From: Curtobacterium sp. VKM Ac-1395
GTDB taxonomy: Bacteria; Actinomycetota; Actinomycetes; Actinomycetales; Microbacteriaceae
DNA: 64,000 nucleotides
NCBI RefSeq assembly: GCF_015350975.1
Contig: NZ_JADKRX010000003.1
Span: 229,178 to 293,177, forward strand
Reading direction: 5' to 3'
Both the position numbers and the translations under genes were made by a program. This document shows positions 15,712 to 23,657 of the stretch, in pieces. Each line of letters begins with the position of its first letter. Position 1 is the stretch's first letter. The notes beneath the pieces were generated by a model, which worked only from the letters and a program-made list of their open reading frames with translations, was not told the origin of the DNA and ran no database searches.

Positions 15712-17472
15712 ATGCCCCGTCTCCGCTTGGCACTCGCCCAGACGAACCCGGTCGTGGGCGACTTCGCCCGGAACGCCGCCGGCATCGTCGACGCCGTCCG
15801 CACCGCACGAGCGCGCGGCGCGGACCTGGTCGCCACCGGGGAGATGGCGATCTCCGGCTACCCGATCGAGGACCTCGCCTCGCGCCCGTCGTTCCTCCGC
15901 ACCGCACGTGCCGCGGTGGAGCGCCTCGCCCGCACCCTCGACGACGAGGGCCTCGGGGACGTCGCGGTGGTCGTCGGGCACCCGGACGGGCCGTTCGCCC
16001 CGCGGCCCGTCGACGTCAGCACGGCCCCGACCGCGATCGCGAAGAACTGCGCGAGCGTCCTGCAGCACGGGCGCGTCGTCGCCACGACCGCCAAGCACCA
16101 CCTGCCCAACTACTCCGTGTTCGACGAGTACCGGGTGTTCATCCCCGGTGACGACCTGCTCGTGGCCAGGATCGCGGACGTCGACGTGGCGGTCGTCATC
16201 TGCGAGGACCTCTGGCGCGACGGTGGCCCCGTCGCCCGGGTGCTCGGCGCCGACGCCGGCCTGCTGCTCGTCGTCAACGCCTCGCCGTGGGTGGCCGACA
16301 AGGACGAGGTCCGGCTGCCCCTCGTCACACGTCGCGCGACCGAGTCGGACACGGTCGTCGCGTACGTCAACATCGTCGGCGGCCAGGACGACCTGGTCTT
16401 CGACGGCGACTCCGTCGTGGTCGACGAGACCGGCCGGGTGGTCGCCCGGGCGCCGCAGTTCCGCGAGCACCTGCTCCTCGTCGACGTCGACCCGGCGCCG
16501 GCCACCGGCCCCGTCGTCACCGAGCACGTGCAGCGGGTGTCGCTCGACACCCCGAACACGACGCCGGGCGAGCTCGCGGGCCGCCCGCCGCTCCCCCGCG
16601 ACGTCGCCGAGCTGCCCGACGACCGACAAGCCATCTGGGACGCCCTCGTCCTCGGCACGCGCGACTACGTGCGGAAGAACGGGTTCCGTTCGGTCGTGCT
16701 CGGCCTGTCCGGCGGCATCGACTCCGCGGTCTGCGCCGCGATCGCCGTCGACGCCATCGGCGCCGAGCACGTGTTCGGCGTCTCGATGCCGTCGCGGTGG
16801 TCCTCGACGCACTCCCGCTCGGACGCCGACGACGTGGCCGCGCGGCTCGGGCTGCAGTACCGCACGGAGCCGATCGCCGACCTCGTCGCACCCTTCGACG
16901 CGCAGCTGGGGCTGACCGGGCTCGCCGCCGAGAACATCCAGGCGCGGGTGCGGGCGCTGATCCTGATGGGCCTGTCGAACCTCGACGGCCACCTCGTCCT
17001 GACCACGGGCAACAAGACCGAGCTCGCCGTCGGCTACTCCACCATCTACGGTGACTCGGTGGGCGGCTTCGCGCCGATCAAGGACGTCCCGAAGACGATC
17101 GTGTGGGCGCTGGCCCGCTGGCGGAACGCGGCCGCGGCGTCCCGTGGCGAGACCGAGCCCATCCCGGAGAACTCGATCAGCAAGCCGCCGTCCGCGGAGC
17201 TCCGCGAAGGGCAGGAGGACCAGGACAGCCTGCCGCCGTACGAGGTCCTCGACGCCATCCTGGAGCAGTACGTCACGCGTGCCCAGGGCGCCGCGGACAT
17301 CGTCGCGATGGGCTTCGACGCGGCCACCGTCGCCGAGGTCACCCGCCTGGTCGACCGCTCCGAGTGGAAGCGCCGCCAGGGCGCGATCGGGCCGAAGACC
17401 TCCGGCATGGCCTTCGGCCGTGACCGCCGACTCCCGATCACGTACCGTCCGTCGCCCACGATCGACGGCTGA
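15712..17472 (+). CDS. nadE: Glutamine-dependent NAD+ synthetase
   Basis: The 586-residue cytoplasmic enzyme catalyses the last step of NAD+ synthesis, amidating deamido-NAD+ with ATP and ammonia from glutamine. The N-terminal nitrilase-type glutaminase domain shows its Glu-Lys-Cys triad as E44 (ATGEMAISGYP), K128 (KHHLPNY) and C164 (VICEDLW). The C-terminal synthetase domain has the ATP-pyrophosphatase P-loop SGGIDSAV (333-340) and TTGNKTELAVGYSTIYGD. The ATG at 15712 sits a few bases after a likely promoter (TAGTGC), so the transcript may have almost no leader. A dispersed palindrome follows and may act as terminator. Confidence 0.96.
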   Translation: MPRLRLALAQTNPVVGDFARNAAGIVDAVRTARARGADLVATGEMAISGYPIEDLASRPSFLRTARAAVERLARTLDDEGLGDVAVVVGHPDGPFAPRPVDVSTAPTAIAKNCASVLQHGRVVATTAKHHLPNYSVFDEYRVFIPGDDLLVARIADVDVAVVICEDLWRDGGPVARVLGADAGLLLVVNASPWVADKDEVRLPLVTRRATESDTVVAYVNIVGGQDDLVFDGDSVVVDETGRVVARAPQFREHLLLVDVDPAPATGPVVTEHVQRVSLDTPNTTPGELAGRPPLPRDVAELPDDRQAIWDALVLGTRDYVRKNGFRSVVLGLSGGIDSAVCAAIAVDAIGAEHVFGVSMPSRWSSTHSRSDADDVAARLGLQYRTEPIADLVAPFDAQLGLTGLAAENIQARVRALILMGLSNLDGHLVLTTGNKTELAVGYSTIYGDSVGGFAPIKDVPKTIVWALARWRNAAAASRGETEPIPENSISKPPSAELREGQEDQDSLPPYEVLDAILEQYVTRAQGAADIVAMGFDAATVAEVTRLVDRSEWKRRQGAIGPKTSGMAFGRDRRLPITYRPSPTIDG

Positions 17473-17491
17473 CGCCACCACGAGACGGACA

Positions 17492-17523
17492 GGAGGCCCG
17501 GTGCCAGCTGGCACCGGGCCTCC
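17492..17523. repeat. Dispersed intergenic palindrome, copy 2
   Basis: A perfect 32-base palindrome, GGAGGCCCGGTGCCAG followed directly by its reverse complement. It lies 20 bases after nadE and before the convergent SPOR-protein gene, and could terminate both. Confidence 0.85.
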
Positions 17524-17558
17524 CGGCTCTCAGGTCGTCGCGTCGGGGACGCGAGCCG

Positions 17559-17735
17559 TCAGGACTCCTCGTCCCACTTCTCGTTGTTCGCCTGGATGCG
17601 CTCGAGGGCGTGCTCCGCTTCCTCGCGCGTCTCGAAGGGCCCGATGCGGTCGCGCTGCGGCGACTGCGGGCCCTGCTCGACCGTGCGGGTCTTGTCGTTG
17701 AACCACCACTGGGACTCGATGCGTTCGTCGCTCAT
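17559..17735 (-). CDS. Small SPOR-like acidic protein
   Basis: This 58-residue protein begins MSDERIESQWWFNDKTRTVE and ends in a GPFETREEAEHALERI segment, which resembles the second half of a SPOR (septal peptidoglycan-binding) repeat. Proteins of this size and pattern are widespread in actinobacteria, usually annotated as SPOR-domain proteins. It has no signal peptide or membrane segment, so peptidoglycan binding is doubtful. It sits convergent with nadE and divergent from map. The function is unknown. Confidence 0.75.
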   Translation of the reverse strand: MSDERIESQWWFNDKTRTVEQGPQSPQRDRIGPFETREEAEHALERIQANNEKWDEES

Positions 17736-17799
17736 GTCGCCACCGTACCCGCGCGGCACCGGCCACGACCCGCGTCGACGCGCCACTAGAGTGGTGCGC

Positions 17800-18663
17800 A
17801 TGCCCCGGGACGAACACGGACACCTGACCGCCGGCCGCATCTCCCCGCAGCGGGCCGTCCCGAAGGACATCGAACGCCCGGAGTACGTCGGTCGGGTCGA
17901 GCCGCACGAACACGGTCTCGGCGACACGTACACGCCGGACGAGGTCGAGTTGATCCGCACGGCGGGCCGCATCGCCTCGCAGGCCATCGACGCCGTGGGT
18001 GCCGCGATCCGTCCCGGTGTCACGACCGACGAGCTCGACCGCATCGGCCACGAGTACGTCGTGTCGCACGGCGCGTACCCCTCGACCCTCGGCTACCGGG
18101 GCTACCCGAAGTCGCTCTGCTCGTCCCTGAACGAGGTGATCTGCCACGGCATCCCCGACGACACCGTGCTGCAGGACGGCGACATCGTGAACATCGACAT
18201 CACCGCGTACAAGGACGGCATGCACGGCGACACGAACCGCACGTTCGTCGTCGGGACCGCGGCGCCGGAGGTCCAGGACCTCGTCACGCGGACCGAGGAG
18301 GCGCTGCGTCGCGGGATCAAGGCCGTCGCGCCGGGCCGTCAGGTGAACGTGATCGGTCGGGCCATCGAGGCCTACGCCAAGCGGTTCGGCTACGGGGTCG
18401 TCCGCGACTACACCGGGCACGGGGTCGGTCGGGCCTTCCACTCCGGGCTGATCATCCCCCACCACGACGCGGCCCACTACGACACCGTCATCGAGCCCGG
18501 CATGGTGTTCACCATCGAGCCCATGCTCACGCTCGGCGGCATCGCGGCCGACATCTGGGCCGACGACTGGACCGTCAGCACCCGCGACAAGTCCTGGACC
18601 GCGCAGTTCGAGCACACGCTCGTCGTCACCGAGCGCGGTGCCGAACTCCTCACCGTCTCCTGA
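17800..18663 (+). CDS. map: Methionine aminopeptidase, type I
   Basis: The 287-residue metalloprotease removes the initiator methionine from new proteins. A roughly 40-residue N-terminal extension precedes the pita-bread fold, as in longer actinobacterial Map isoforms. The two-metal site is visible: Asp residues in DIVNIDITAYKDGMHGDTNRT, His in TGHGVGRAF, and Glu residues in FTIEPML and FEHTLVV. A -10-like TAGAGT lies about 10 bases before the ATG, so the transcript may be leaderless. ppgK follows 25 bases downstream and is probably co-transcribed. Confidence 0.95.
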   Translation: MPRDEHGHLTAGRISPQRAVPKDIERPEYVGRVEPHEHGLGDTYTPDEVELIRTAGRIASQAIDAVGAAIRPGVTTDELDRIGHEYVVSHGAYPSTLGYRGYPKSLCSSLNEVICHGIPDDTVLQDGDIVNIDITAYKDGMHGDTNRTFVVGTAAPEVQDLVTRTEEALRRGIKAVAPGRQVNVIGRAIEAYAKRFGYGVVRDYTGHGVGRAFHSGLIIPHHDAAHYDTVIEPGMVFTIEPMLTLGGIAADIWADDWTVSTRDKSWTAQFEHTLVVTERGAELLTVS

Positions 18664-18688
18664 CACCCTCCCTACCGAAAGGCTCCAC

Positions 18689-19438
18689 ATGACCTCCCTC
18701 GCAGTCGGCGTCGACATCGGCGGTACGGGCATCAAGGGCGCGATCGTCGACACGGCGACCGGCGAACTCACCACGGACCGGATCAAGAAGGCCACGCCAG
18801 AGGGAGGCAAGCCGCACGACATCGTCGGGGTCGCCAAGTCGATCCTCGACGAGCTCTCCCCGCCGTCCGACGTCGCCGTCGGCGTCTGCTTCCCCGCGAT
18901 CGTCCGCGACGGCAAGACCATGTCGGCCGCGAACGTGTCGAAGAAGTGGATCGGATTCGAGGCCGAGGCCCTGTTCGAGAAGGAGCTCGGCCGCTCCATC
19001 CACTTCGTCAACGACGCCGACGCCGCCGGGTTCGCCGAGCAGCAGTTCGGCGCCGCGAAGGGCCGCGAGGGCCTGGTCATCGTGACGACGCTCGGCACGG
19101 GCATCGGCACGGCGCTCATCAACGACGGTGTGCTCATCGTCAACGCGGAGCTCGGGCACCTGGAGATCGAGGGCGTCGACTACGAGACGAAGGCGTCCTT
19201 CGCCGCCAAGGAGCGCGACGACCTGTCCTGGAAGCACTGGGCGAAGCGCCTGCAGAAGTACTACTCGCGGCTCGAGGCCCTGCTCTCCCCGGAGCTCTTC
19301 GTCGTCGGCGGCGGGGTGTCGAAGCAGTACGAGGAGTTCCTGCCGCTGCTCGACCTGCAGGCCGACATCATCCCCGCGACGCTCCGCAACAACGCGGGCA
19401 TCATCGGCGCAGCCACCCTGGCGGCCCGCAGCGCCTGA
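18689..19438 (+). CDS. ppgK: Polyphosphate glucokinase
   Basis: The 249-residue ROK-family kinase phosphorylates glucose with polyphosphate or ATP. The phosphate-binding start VGVDIGGTGIKGAIVD is typical. The ROK metal-binding cysteine cluster is absent, as in other polyphosphate glucokinases. HFVNDADAAGFAE contains the catalytic aspartate, and TTLGTGIGTALINDG is the family's sugar-binding region. The ribosome-binding site GAAAGG lies 7 bases before the ATG. It forms a likely operon with map. Its size matches the actinobacterial enzyme. Confidence 0.93.
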   Translation: MTSLAVGVDIGGTGIKGAIVDTATGELTTDRIKKATPEGGKPHDIVGVAKSILDELSPPSDVAVGVCFPAIVRDGKTMSAANVSKKWIGFEAEALFEKELGRSIHFVNDADAAGFAEQQFGAAKGREGLVIVTTLGTGIGTALINDGVLIVNAELGHLEIEGVDYETKASFAAKERDDLSWKHWAKRLQKYYSRLEALLSPELFVVGGGVSKQYEEFLPLLDLQADIIPATLRNNAGIIGAATLAARSA

Positions 19439-19470
19439 GCGCGCCGCCGCGCCGCCGCGGCGCGTCGCGC

Positions 19471-19515
19471 GGGCCGTCGGCTGGCGGGCCGTCGGCGCGC
19501 GGGCCGTCGGCTGGC
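19471..19515. repeat. Tandem 15-bp repeat, three copies
   Basis: Three copies of GGGCCGTCGGCTGGC, the middle one ending GCGCGC, follow the ppgK stop codon and abut a long palindrome. Confidence 0.75.
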
Positions 19516-19577
19516 GGTGAGATCGCACTTCGTGTCGGGTCCGGCACCGTGGACCCGACACGGAGTGCGATCCCACC
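19516..19577. repeat. 27-bp-stem palindrome between ppgK and rnpB
   Basis: Arms at 19516-19542 and 19551-19577 pair over 27 bases, with only two G-T wobbles, around an 8-base loop. It lies 79 bases before the rnpB gene. It probably ends ppgK transcription and insulates the rnpB promoter. It differs in sequence from the GGAGGCCCGG palindrome family. Confidence 0.8.
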
Positions 19578-19642
19578 GGGGCGGCTCTGGACTGACGGAG
19601 CGAACGGGTCGCCGGTGTGGGCGCTGTACGGGCGCGTCCCGG

Positions 19643-19648
19643 TACACT
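19643..19648 (+). promoter_or_regulatory. -10 promoter element of rnpB
   Basis: TACACT lies 7 bases before the predicted 5' end of the RNase P RNA, the expected distance for a -10 box. No clear -35 element can be picked out. Confidence 0.55.
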
Positions 19649-19655
19649 CGTCCTG

Positions 19656-20016
19656 CGAACGGGTCGGTGAGACGGTCGCGTCACTCCCCCGGGAGTGCCG
19701 AGGAACGTCCGGGCTCCACAGAGCAGGGCGGTGGGTAACACCCACCCGGAGCAATCCGCGAGACAGTGCCACAGAGAACAGACCGCCGGTGGCGACACCG
19801 GTAAGGGTGAAACGGTGGTGTAAGAGACCACCAGGGGTCCGGGTGACCGGATCCGCTCGGTAAACCTCGCCCGGAGCAAGGTCAGACAGAGGACGCTGAG
19901 GCTGCTCGCCGAGTCCTCGGGTAGACCGCTGGAGGCCGACGGCAACGTCGGTCCGAGAGAGATGGCCGTCACCGCCGCGAGGCGGGACAGAACCCGGCGT
20001 ACGGCCGGCCCGTTCG
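19656..20016 (+). ncRNA. rnpB: RNase P RNA, bacterial class A
   Basis: The catalytic RNA that trims the 5' leader from precursor tRNAs. The conserved core is plain: GAGGAACGTCCGGGCTCCACA near the 5' side, CAGGGCGGTGGGTAACACCC, GTAAGGGTGAAACGGTGGTG, TAAGAGACCACC, and AGAGAGATGGCCGTC with ACAGAACCCGGCGTAC near the 3' end. The ends were set by the P1 helix: CGAACGGGTCGG at 19656 pairs with CCGGCCCGTTCG ending at 20016, with one G-U pair. Length is about 361 bases, within the usual range. Confidence 0.95.
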
Positions 20017-20044
20017 CGTCACACGTCCAGTGCCGATCGGCACC

Positions 20045-20104
20045 GCACAACCAGAACCGGCTCGCACCGCAGAAGTCCGTGGTGCGAGCCGGTTTCGGTT
20101 GTGC
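20045..20104. terminator. 24-bp-stem hairpin after rnpB
   Basis: Arms at 20045-20068 and 20081-20104 pair with two mismatches around a 12-base loop. It lies 28 bases after rnpB and may terminate it, although no T-run follows. Directly after it, imperfect copies of CAGCGCCAGCCCGCGCC run to about 20170, with no gene visible. Confidence 0.6.
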
Positions 20105-20183
20105 AGCGCCAGCCCGCGCCAGCGCCGAGCACAGCGCCAGCCCGCGCCGGCGCCGAGCGTCAGCGCCCGCAGGCGCCGAGCCT

Positions 20184-20915
20184 CTACAGACCGGACTCCT
20201 CCGTGCGGACCAGGACCGCTTCGCTGTCCGGGCAGAGCACGACGTCGTCGGGGGCCGCACGGCGCACGGCCTGCAGGTCCGCGCCGGTGAGCGTCACGCC
20301 CGACGCCGTCGAGACGCCGCCCTGCAGCAGCGACGCACCGAAGCCGTAGCGGGCACGCTGGCGTTCGTAGAGCGCGAGCAGGTCCTCGGGGACCTTCGCG
20401 GCGATGTCCGCGCGGCTCTGGGTGGCGGCGGCGCGGTCGTTCTCGAGGCGCTGGATCTCGGTGTCGCGCTCGGCGACGAGCCCGGCGCGGGAGGCCTCGA
20501 CGTCGGCCAGACGGGCCTCGACGTCGCCGACGCGGGCGCGGTAGACGTCGAGCCGTTCCATGATCTCGAGCTCGGAGGTCTCGAGGTCCCCGATCCGGCG
20601 CTGCAGCGAGTCGAGCTCGTTCTGCAGACCGGCGGCGTCCTTCGCGTTCGCGTGCTGGAGCATCGTGGTGTCCCGCTCGACCCGGGCCTGTGCGGTCGCG
20701 GTGTCGGACTCGAGGCGCGCGAGGTCGCGCTCGGAGTCCTCGACGTCACCGGTGGCCGCGGCCAGTTCGCTGCGCAGCGACGAGGCCGTCTTGCCGAGCT
20801 CGGTCAGCCGGTCGCCCTTCTGCAGGGAGCTGATGCGGTGGGCGATCCGGGTGATGTCGTTGTCCAGTCGCTGGACGTCGAGGAGGATGACCTGGTCCTC
20901 GGGTGCTGCCTTCAT
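20184..20915 (-). CDS. CT398-like coiled-coil protein with a degenerate zinc ribbon
   Basis: The 243-residue protein is almost entirely a long antiparallel coiled coil (about residues 5-180), followed by a small C-terminal domain ending VLVRTEESGL. Its fold and its position next to Nif3 match the C4-type zinc-ribbon family (DUF164, CT398; Rv2229c in M. tuberculosis). In that family two CxxC pairs bind zinc at the C-terminus. Here only one cysteine remains (VVLCPDSEAVLV), and the first pair is replaced by Gly/Ser/Thr residues, so zinc binding is unlikely. It starts two bases after the Nif3 stop codon, so the pair is probably co-translated. The molecular function is not established in the family. 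Confidence 0.85.
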   Translation of the reverse strand: MKAAPEDQVILLDVQRLDNDITRIAHRISSLQKGDRLTELGKTASSLRSELAAATGDVEDSERDLARLESDTATAQARVERDTTMLQHANAKDAAGLQNELDSLQRRIGDLETSELEIMERLDVYRARVGDVEARLADVEASRAGLVAERDTEIQRLENDRAAATQSRADIAAKVPEDLLALYERQRARYGFGASLLQGGVSTASGVTLTGADLQAVRRAAPDDVVLCPDSEAVLVRTEESGL

Positions 20916-20917
20916 GG

Positions 20918-21766
20918 TCAGGCTCCTTCGTTGTGGTGCTCGGTGGTGGGGGCTGACGGCAGGACCGCGAAGTCCCACGGGTCGGTGCGCAGGTCGCTGA
21001 CGGTGACGCGGACGCCGGCGGCCTGCCGGAGCTGTTCGGCGGCGACGTCGAGCCAGAGCCACTCGGTGGCCCAGTGCGAGGTGTCGATGAGGGCCGGACC
21101 ACCGACGAGCATGGCCTGCTCGCGGAACTCCGACGCCGGGTGGTGGCGGAGGTCGCTCGTGACGTACACGTCGGCGTCGAGCACGGCGGCGTTGCCGAGC
21201 AGCGAGTCGCCGGCGCCGGCACAGAGCGCGACGGTGCGGACGGGCTGGTCGTAGGCACCCGACACCCGGACGCCCGAGGCCGTGGCGGGGAGGACGTCGA
21301 CGATCCGCCGGGCGAGGACACCGAGTGACACGGGCTCGGCGAGCACCCCGACGCGACCGATCCCGGTGCCGTCGGCGTCGCCGGGCTCGAGCGGGCGCAG
21401 GTCGGTGAGCCCGAGCCGCTCCGCAAGGACCGCCGAGGTGCCGGTCGTCACGACGTCGGCGTTCGTGTGGGCGGCGACGAGCGCGCACCCGCCGCGGATC
21501 AGCGTGGCGAGGACGGAGCCCTTGTACGTGGACTCGGCGACCGTCGTCACGCCGCGCAGCAGCAGCGGGTGGTGGGTCAGGAGCAGGTCGGCACCGAGCT
21601 CGACGGCTTCCTGCGCGGTGTCGGGGACGGCGTCCACCGCGAGGTGCACGTGCTCGACCACGGCGTCCGGGTCACCGGAGACGAGCCCGACGGAGTCCCA
21701 CGACTCGGTGCCGGCAGCGGGCCAGAGGGTCTCGATCACGGCCTGGAGATCGCGGAGCGTCGGCAT
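20918..21766 (-). CDS. Nif3-like dinuclear metal-centre protein
   Basis: The 282-residue protein belongs to the Nif3/YbgI family, toroidal hexamers with a two-metal site. Metal-binding motifs are present: LLTHHPLLLRG (about 61-71), AAHTNAD (about 99-105) and, near the C-terminus, DTSHWATEW. The long insert carried by some homologues is absent. The family has been linked to GTP cyclohydrolase-like chemistry, but no general role is proven. It precedes the CT398-like gene in an arrangement conserved in actinobacteria. Confidence 0.9.
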   Translation of the reverse strand: MPTLRDLQAVIETLWPAAGTESWDSVGLVSGDPDAVVEHVHLAVDAVPDTAQEAVELGADLLLTHHPLLLRGVTTVAESTYKGSVLATLIRGGCALVAAHTNADVVTTGTSAVLAERLGLTDLRPLEPGDADGTGIGRVGVLAEPVSLGVLARRIVDVLPATASGVRVSGAYDQPVRTVALCAGAGDSLLGNAAVLDADVYVTSDLRHHPASEFREQAMLVGGPALIDTSHWATEWLWLDVAAEQLRQAAGVRVTVSDLRTDPWDFAVLPSAPTTEHHNEGA

Positions 21767-21831
21767 CCCGTCAGTCTACCGAGCGGACCGGAGCGACGGG
21801 GCCCCGAGCGTCGACGGGGTCCGGCGTGTGG

Positions 21832-22926
21832 TCACCGGCGGCCGACGACGCGGAGGACGGCGGCGACGACGCGTGCCCACCAGCCGGGCCGAGCCGACGT
21901 GGGGGTCGCCACGGTGTCGTCAGCGGCGATGTCCGCTCCGGGCAGGGCTGCCGCGTGCTCCTCGGGGAACACGACGGGCGTGCCGGCCGTGGGCGCGTCG
22001 GACTCGGCGCGGTGCGCCCGCAGCACGGCTGCGAAGGCATCACGGTCGATGACGGTGGGACCGGTGGCGGGCGAGACGAGGGGGGTGGGTCGCGTGTTCG
22101 CGGACACCGGGGTGACGGCCAGGAGGCTCGGCACGAGTCGCGCGGGCTCGTCACGGTCGGCGTCGGTGTCGTCGAGGACCGCGCTGGTCGCAGCGACGGG
22201 GGCGGCCACGGGCAGCACGAGCGCCGGAGCGGGTCGCGGCGCGGGGGTGGGCGCAGGTGCGACGACGGTCACGGCGCCGGTGGTCGCAGCTCGGCGCGCT
22301 GCGGCACGGTCACGACGGTCGGCTTCGTCGGCGGCCTCGGCGAGGAGGTCGTCGAACACGGACCGGGCGTAGGCGCGGGCGGCCTCGACCTCGGGGTCGG
22401 ACAGGTCGGCGACGGCGGCTTCCCATGCCTGCAGGCGGGCGAGGTCCTCGTCGCGGCGCAGGACCTGTTCCTGCAGGACGACGATGCGCTCCAGCGTGGG
22501 CCGACCGCTCTGCGCGGAGACCTCGACGGCGAGCTCCTCGATGCGGAGGGCCAGGCGCTCGGGCGGCTCGGGGAACGACGGGGCGCAGGTCGAGCGGTGC
22601 CGGCCGTGGTCGCGAGGACGTCGGAACGCGGTGTCGTCGGCGGGAGCGGACGGCGCGGCGTCGTTCGGCGCTCCGGCCGCAGGCGCTCCGGTCGCAGGCG
22701 CTCCGGCCGCAGGCGCTTCAGTCGCAAGCGCGGCTGGCTCGGTCTCGGCGGCCTCGGTCGGCGCATCGACCAGCAGGTCGGGACGCTGGACGGGACCCGT
22801 GACGGGCGGCACCACCAGGTCGGCCAGGTACGGGGTGCGGGTGGCCGGGGCGTCCCTGAGCCACTCCTCGACCTCGCGACCGAAGGGGTCCACGAGCGGG
22901 GTGCGTGTCCCGGACTGCGTCTCCAT
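21832..22926 (-). CDS. Ala/Pro-rich protein of unknown function
   Basis: The 364-residue protein is not recognised. The ATG at 22926 has a reasonable purine-rich leader. The N-terminus (VDPFGREVEEWLRDAP) is followed by an Ala/Pro-rich stretch with GAPAAGAPATGAP repeats, a helical middle (about 120-210, probable coiled coil), a second low-complexity region, and a C-terminus GWWARVVAAVLRVVGRR that could form an amphipathic membrane-binding helix. Base composition is like its neighbours. It may be a structural or envelope-associated protein, but nothing in the sequence fixes a role. Confidence 0.6.
   Translation of the reverse strand: METQSGTRTPLVDPFGREVEEWLRDAPATRTPYLADLVVPPVTGPVQRPDLLVDAPTEAAETEPAALATEAPAAGAPATGAPAAGAPNDAAPSAPADDTAFRRPRDHGRHRSTCAPSFPEPPERLALRIEELAVEVSAQSGRPTLERIVVLQEQVLRRDEDLARLQAWEAAVADLSDPEVEAARAYARSVFDDLLAEAADEADRRDRAAARRAATTGAVTVVAPAPTPAPRPAPALVLPVAAPVAATSAVLDDTDADRDEPARLVPSLLAVTPVSANTRPTPLVSPATGPTVIDRDAFAAVLRAHRAESDAPTAGTPVVFPEEHAAALPGADIAADDTVATPTSARPGWWARVVAAVLRVVGRR
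22667..22726. repeat. 15-bp tandem repeat inside the unknown gene
   Basis: Four in-frame units of GGCGCTCCGGYCGCA, the last one diverged, encode the (T/A)GAPA repeats of the Ala/Pro-rich protein. Copy number could vary between strains without a frameshift. Confidence 0.7.
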
Positions 22927-23077
22927 GGAGGAAGTATGAAACATCGTGAGCGTCGCTCTGCGACACATCGGCGGTGTGTCGCGGGATCGGCTGGCATGTC
23001 AGGCCGCAGGACGCCCTGCGGAGGGCCCGTCGAGGGTGCGGCGCGGGCGCGTTGACGACCGGGTGGCGACCGGGAGG

Positions 23078-23623
23078 TCAGAGACGGTCGGCGAACGCCT
23101 CGAGGAGCGTCCGGCCGGCGGCCCAGTCCCCCACGCCGCTGGCGATGTTGACGTGGCCGTGCGGACCGATCCGTTCGACGTCGGACCCCAGGACGGCGGC
23201 CAGCCCCTCGGCGCGGTCGCGGGTGCAGTACGGGTCGTCGTCGCTCACCACGACCAGGGTCGGCGTCGCCACCGCCCGGGTCGGGAACGCGAAGCCCCTG
23301 GCCGCGTGCGGGAAGCCCGGCGCGTCGGGGTCGGGCGGCGCGACGAGGAACGCGCCGGCGACCCGACCGTCGTCGTGCTCGGCGAGCCACTCGGCCACCG
23401 CGAGGACCCCGAGGCTGTGGGCGACGAGGACGGGCGGCCCGTCGACGGCAGCGACCGCGGCGTCGAGCGCGGCGGACCAGTCGGCCGGGTCGGGCTCGGA
23501 CCACGAGGTGGGCGCGATGCGGACGGCGTCCTCGCGCCGGTCGGCCTGCCACACCGACTGCCAGTGCTCGGCGTCGGAGTTCCAGATCCCGGGCACGATC
23601 ACCCACGGTCGCGGTCTGCTCAC
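23078..23623 (-). CDS. RBBP9/YdeN-type serine hydrolase
   Basis: The 181-residue alpha/beta hydrolase begins WVIVPGIWNSDAEHWQSVW, typical of the RBBP9/YdeN family. The nucleophile is the serine in VAHSLGV, the acid is an Asp in VVVSDDDPYC, and the base is the histidine in GPHGHVN. No signal peptide is seen, so it is cytoplasmic. Substrates of bacterial members are mostly unknown. It lies 34 bases after the AraC-type gene on the same strand, so the two may be co-transcribed. Confidence 0.88.
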   Translation of the reverse strand: MSRPRPWVIVPGIWNSDAEHWQSVWQADRREDAVRIAPTSWSEPDPADWSAALDAAVAAVDGPPVLVAHSLGVLAVAEWLAEHDDGRVAGAFLVAPPDPDAPGFPHAARGFAFPTRAVATPTLVVVSDDDPYCTRDRAEGLAAVLGSDVERIGPHGHVNIASGVGDWAAGRTLLEAFADRL

Positions 23624-23657
23624 GCCCCGAGCGTAGGGGACGGGGTGGCCGCGGTGG

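Noticed and set aside
18650..20260. Minus-strand frame across ppgK and rnpB
   Set aside because: It covers a structured RNA and a well-supported kinase gene on the other strand.
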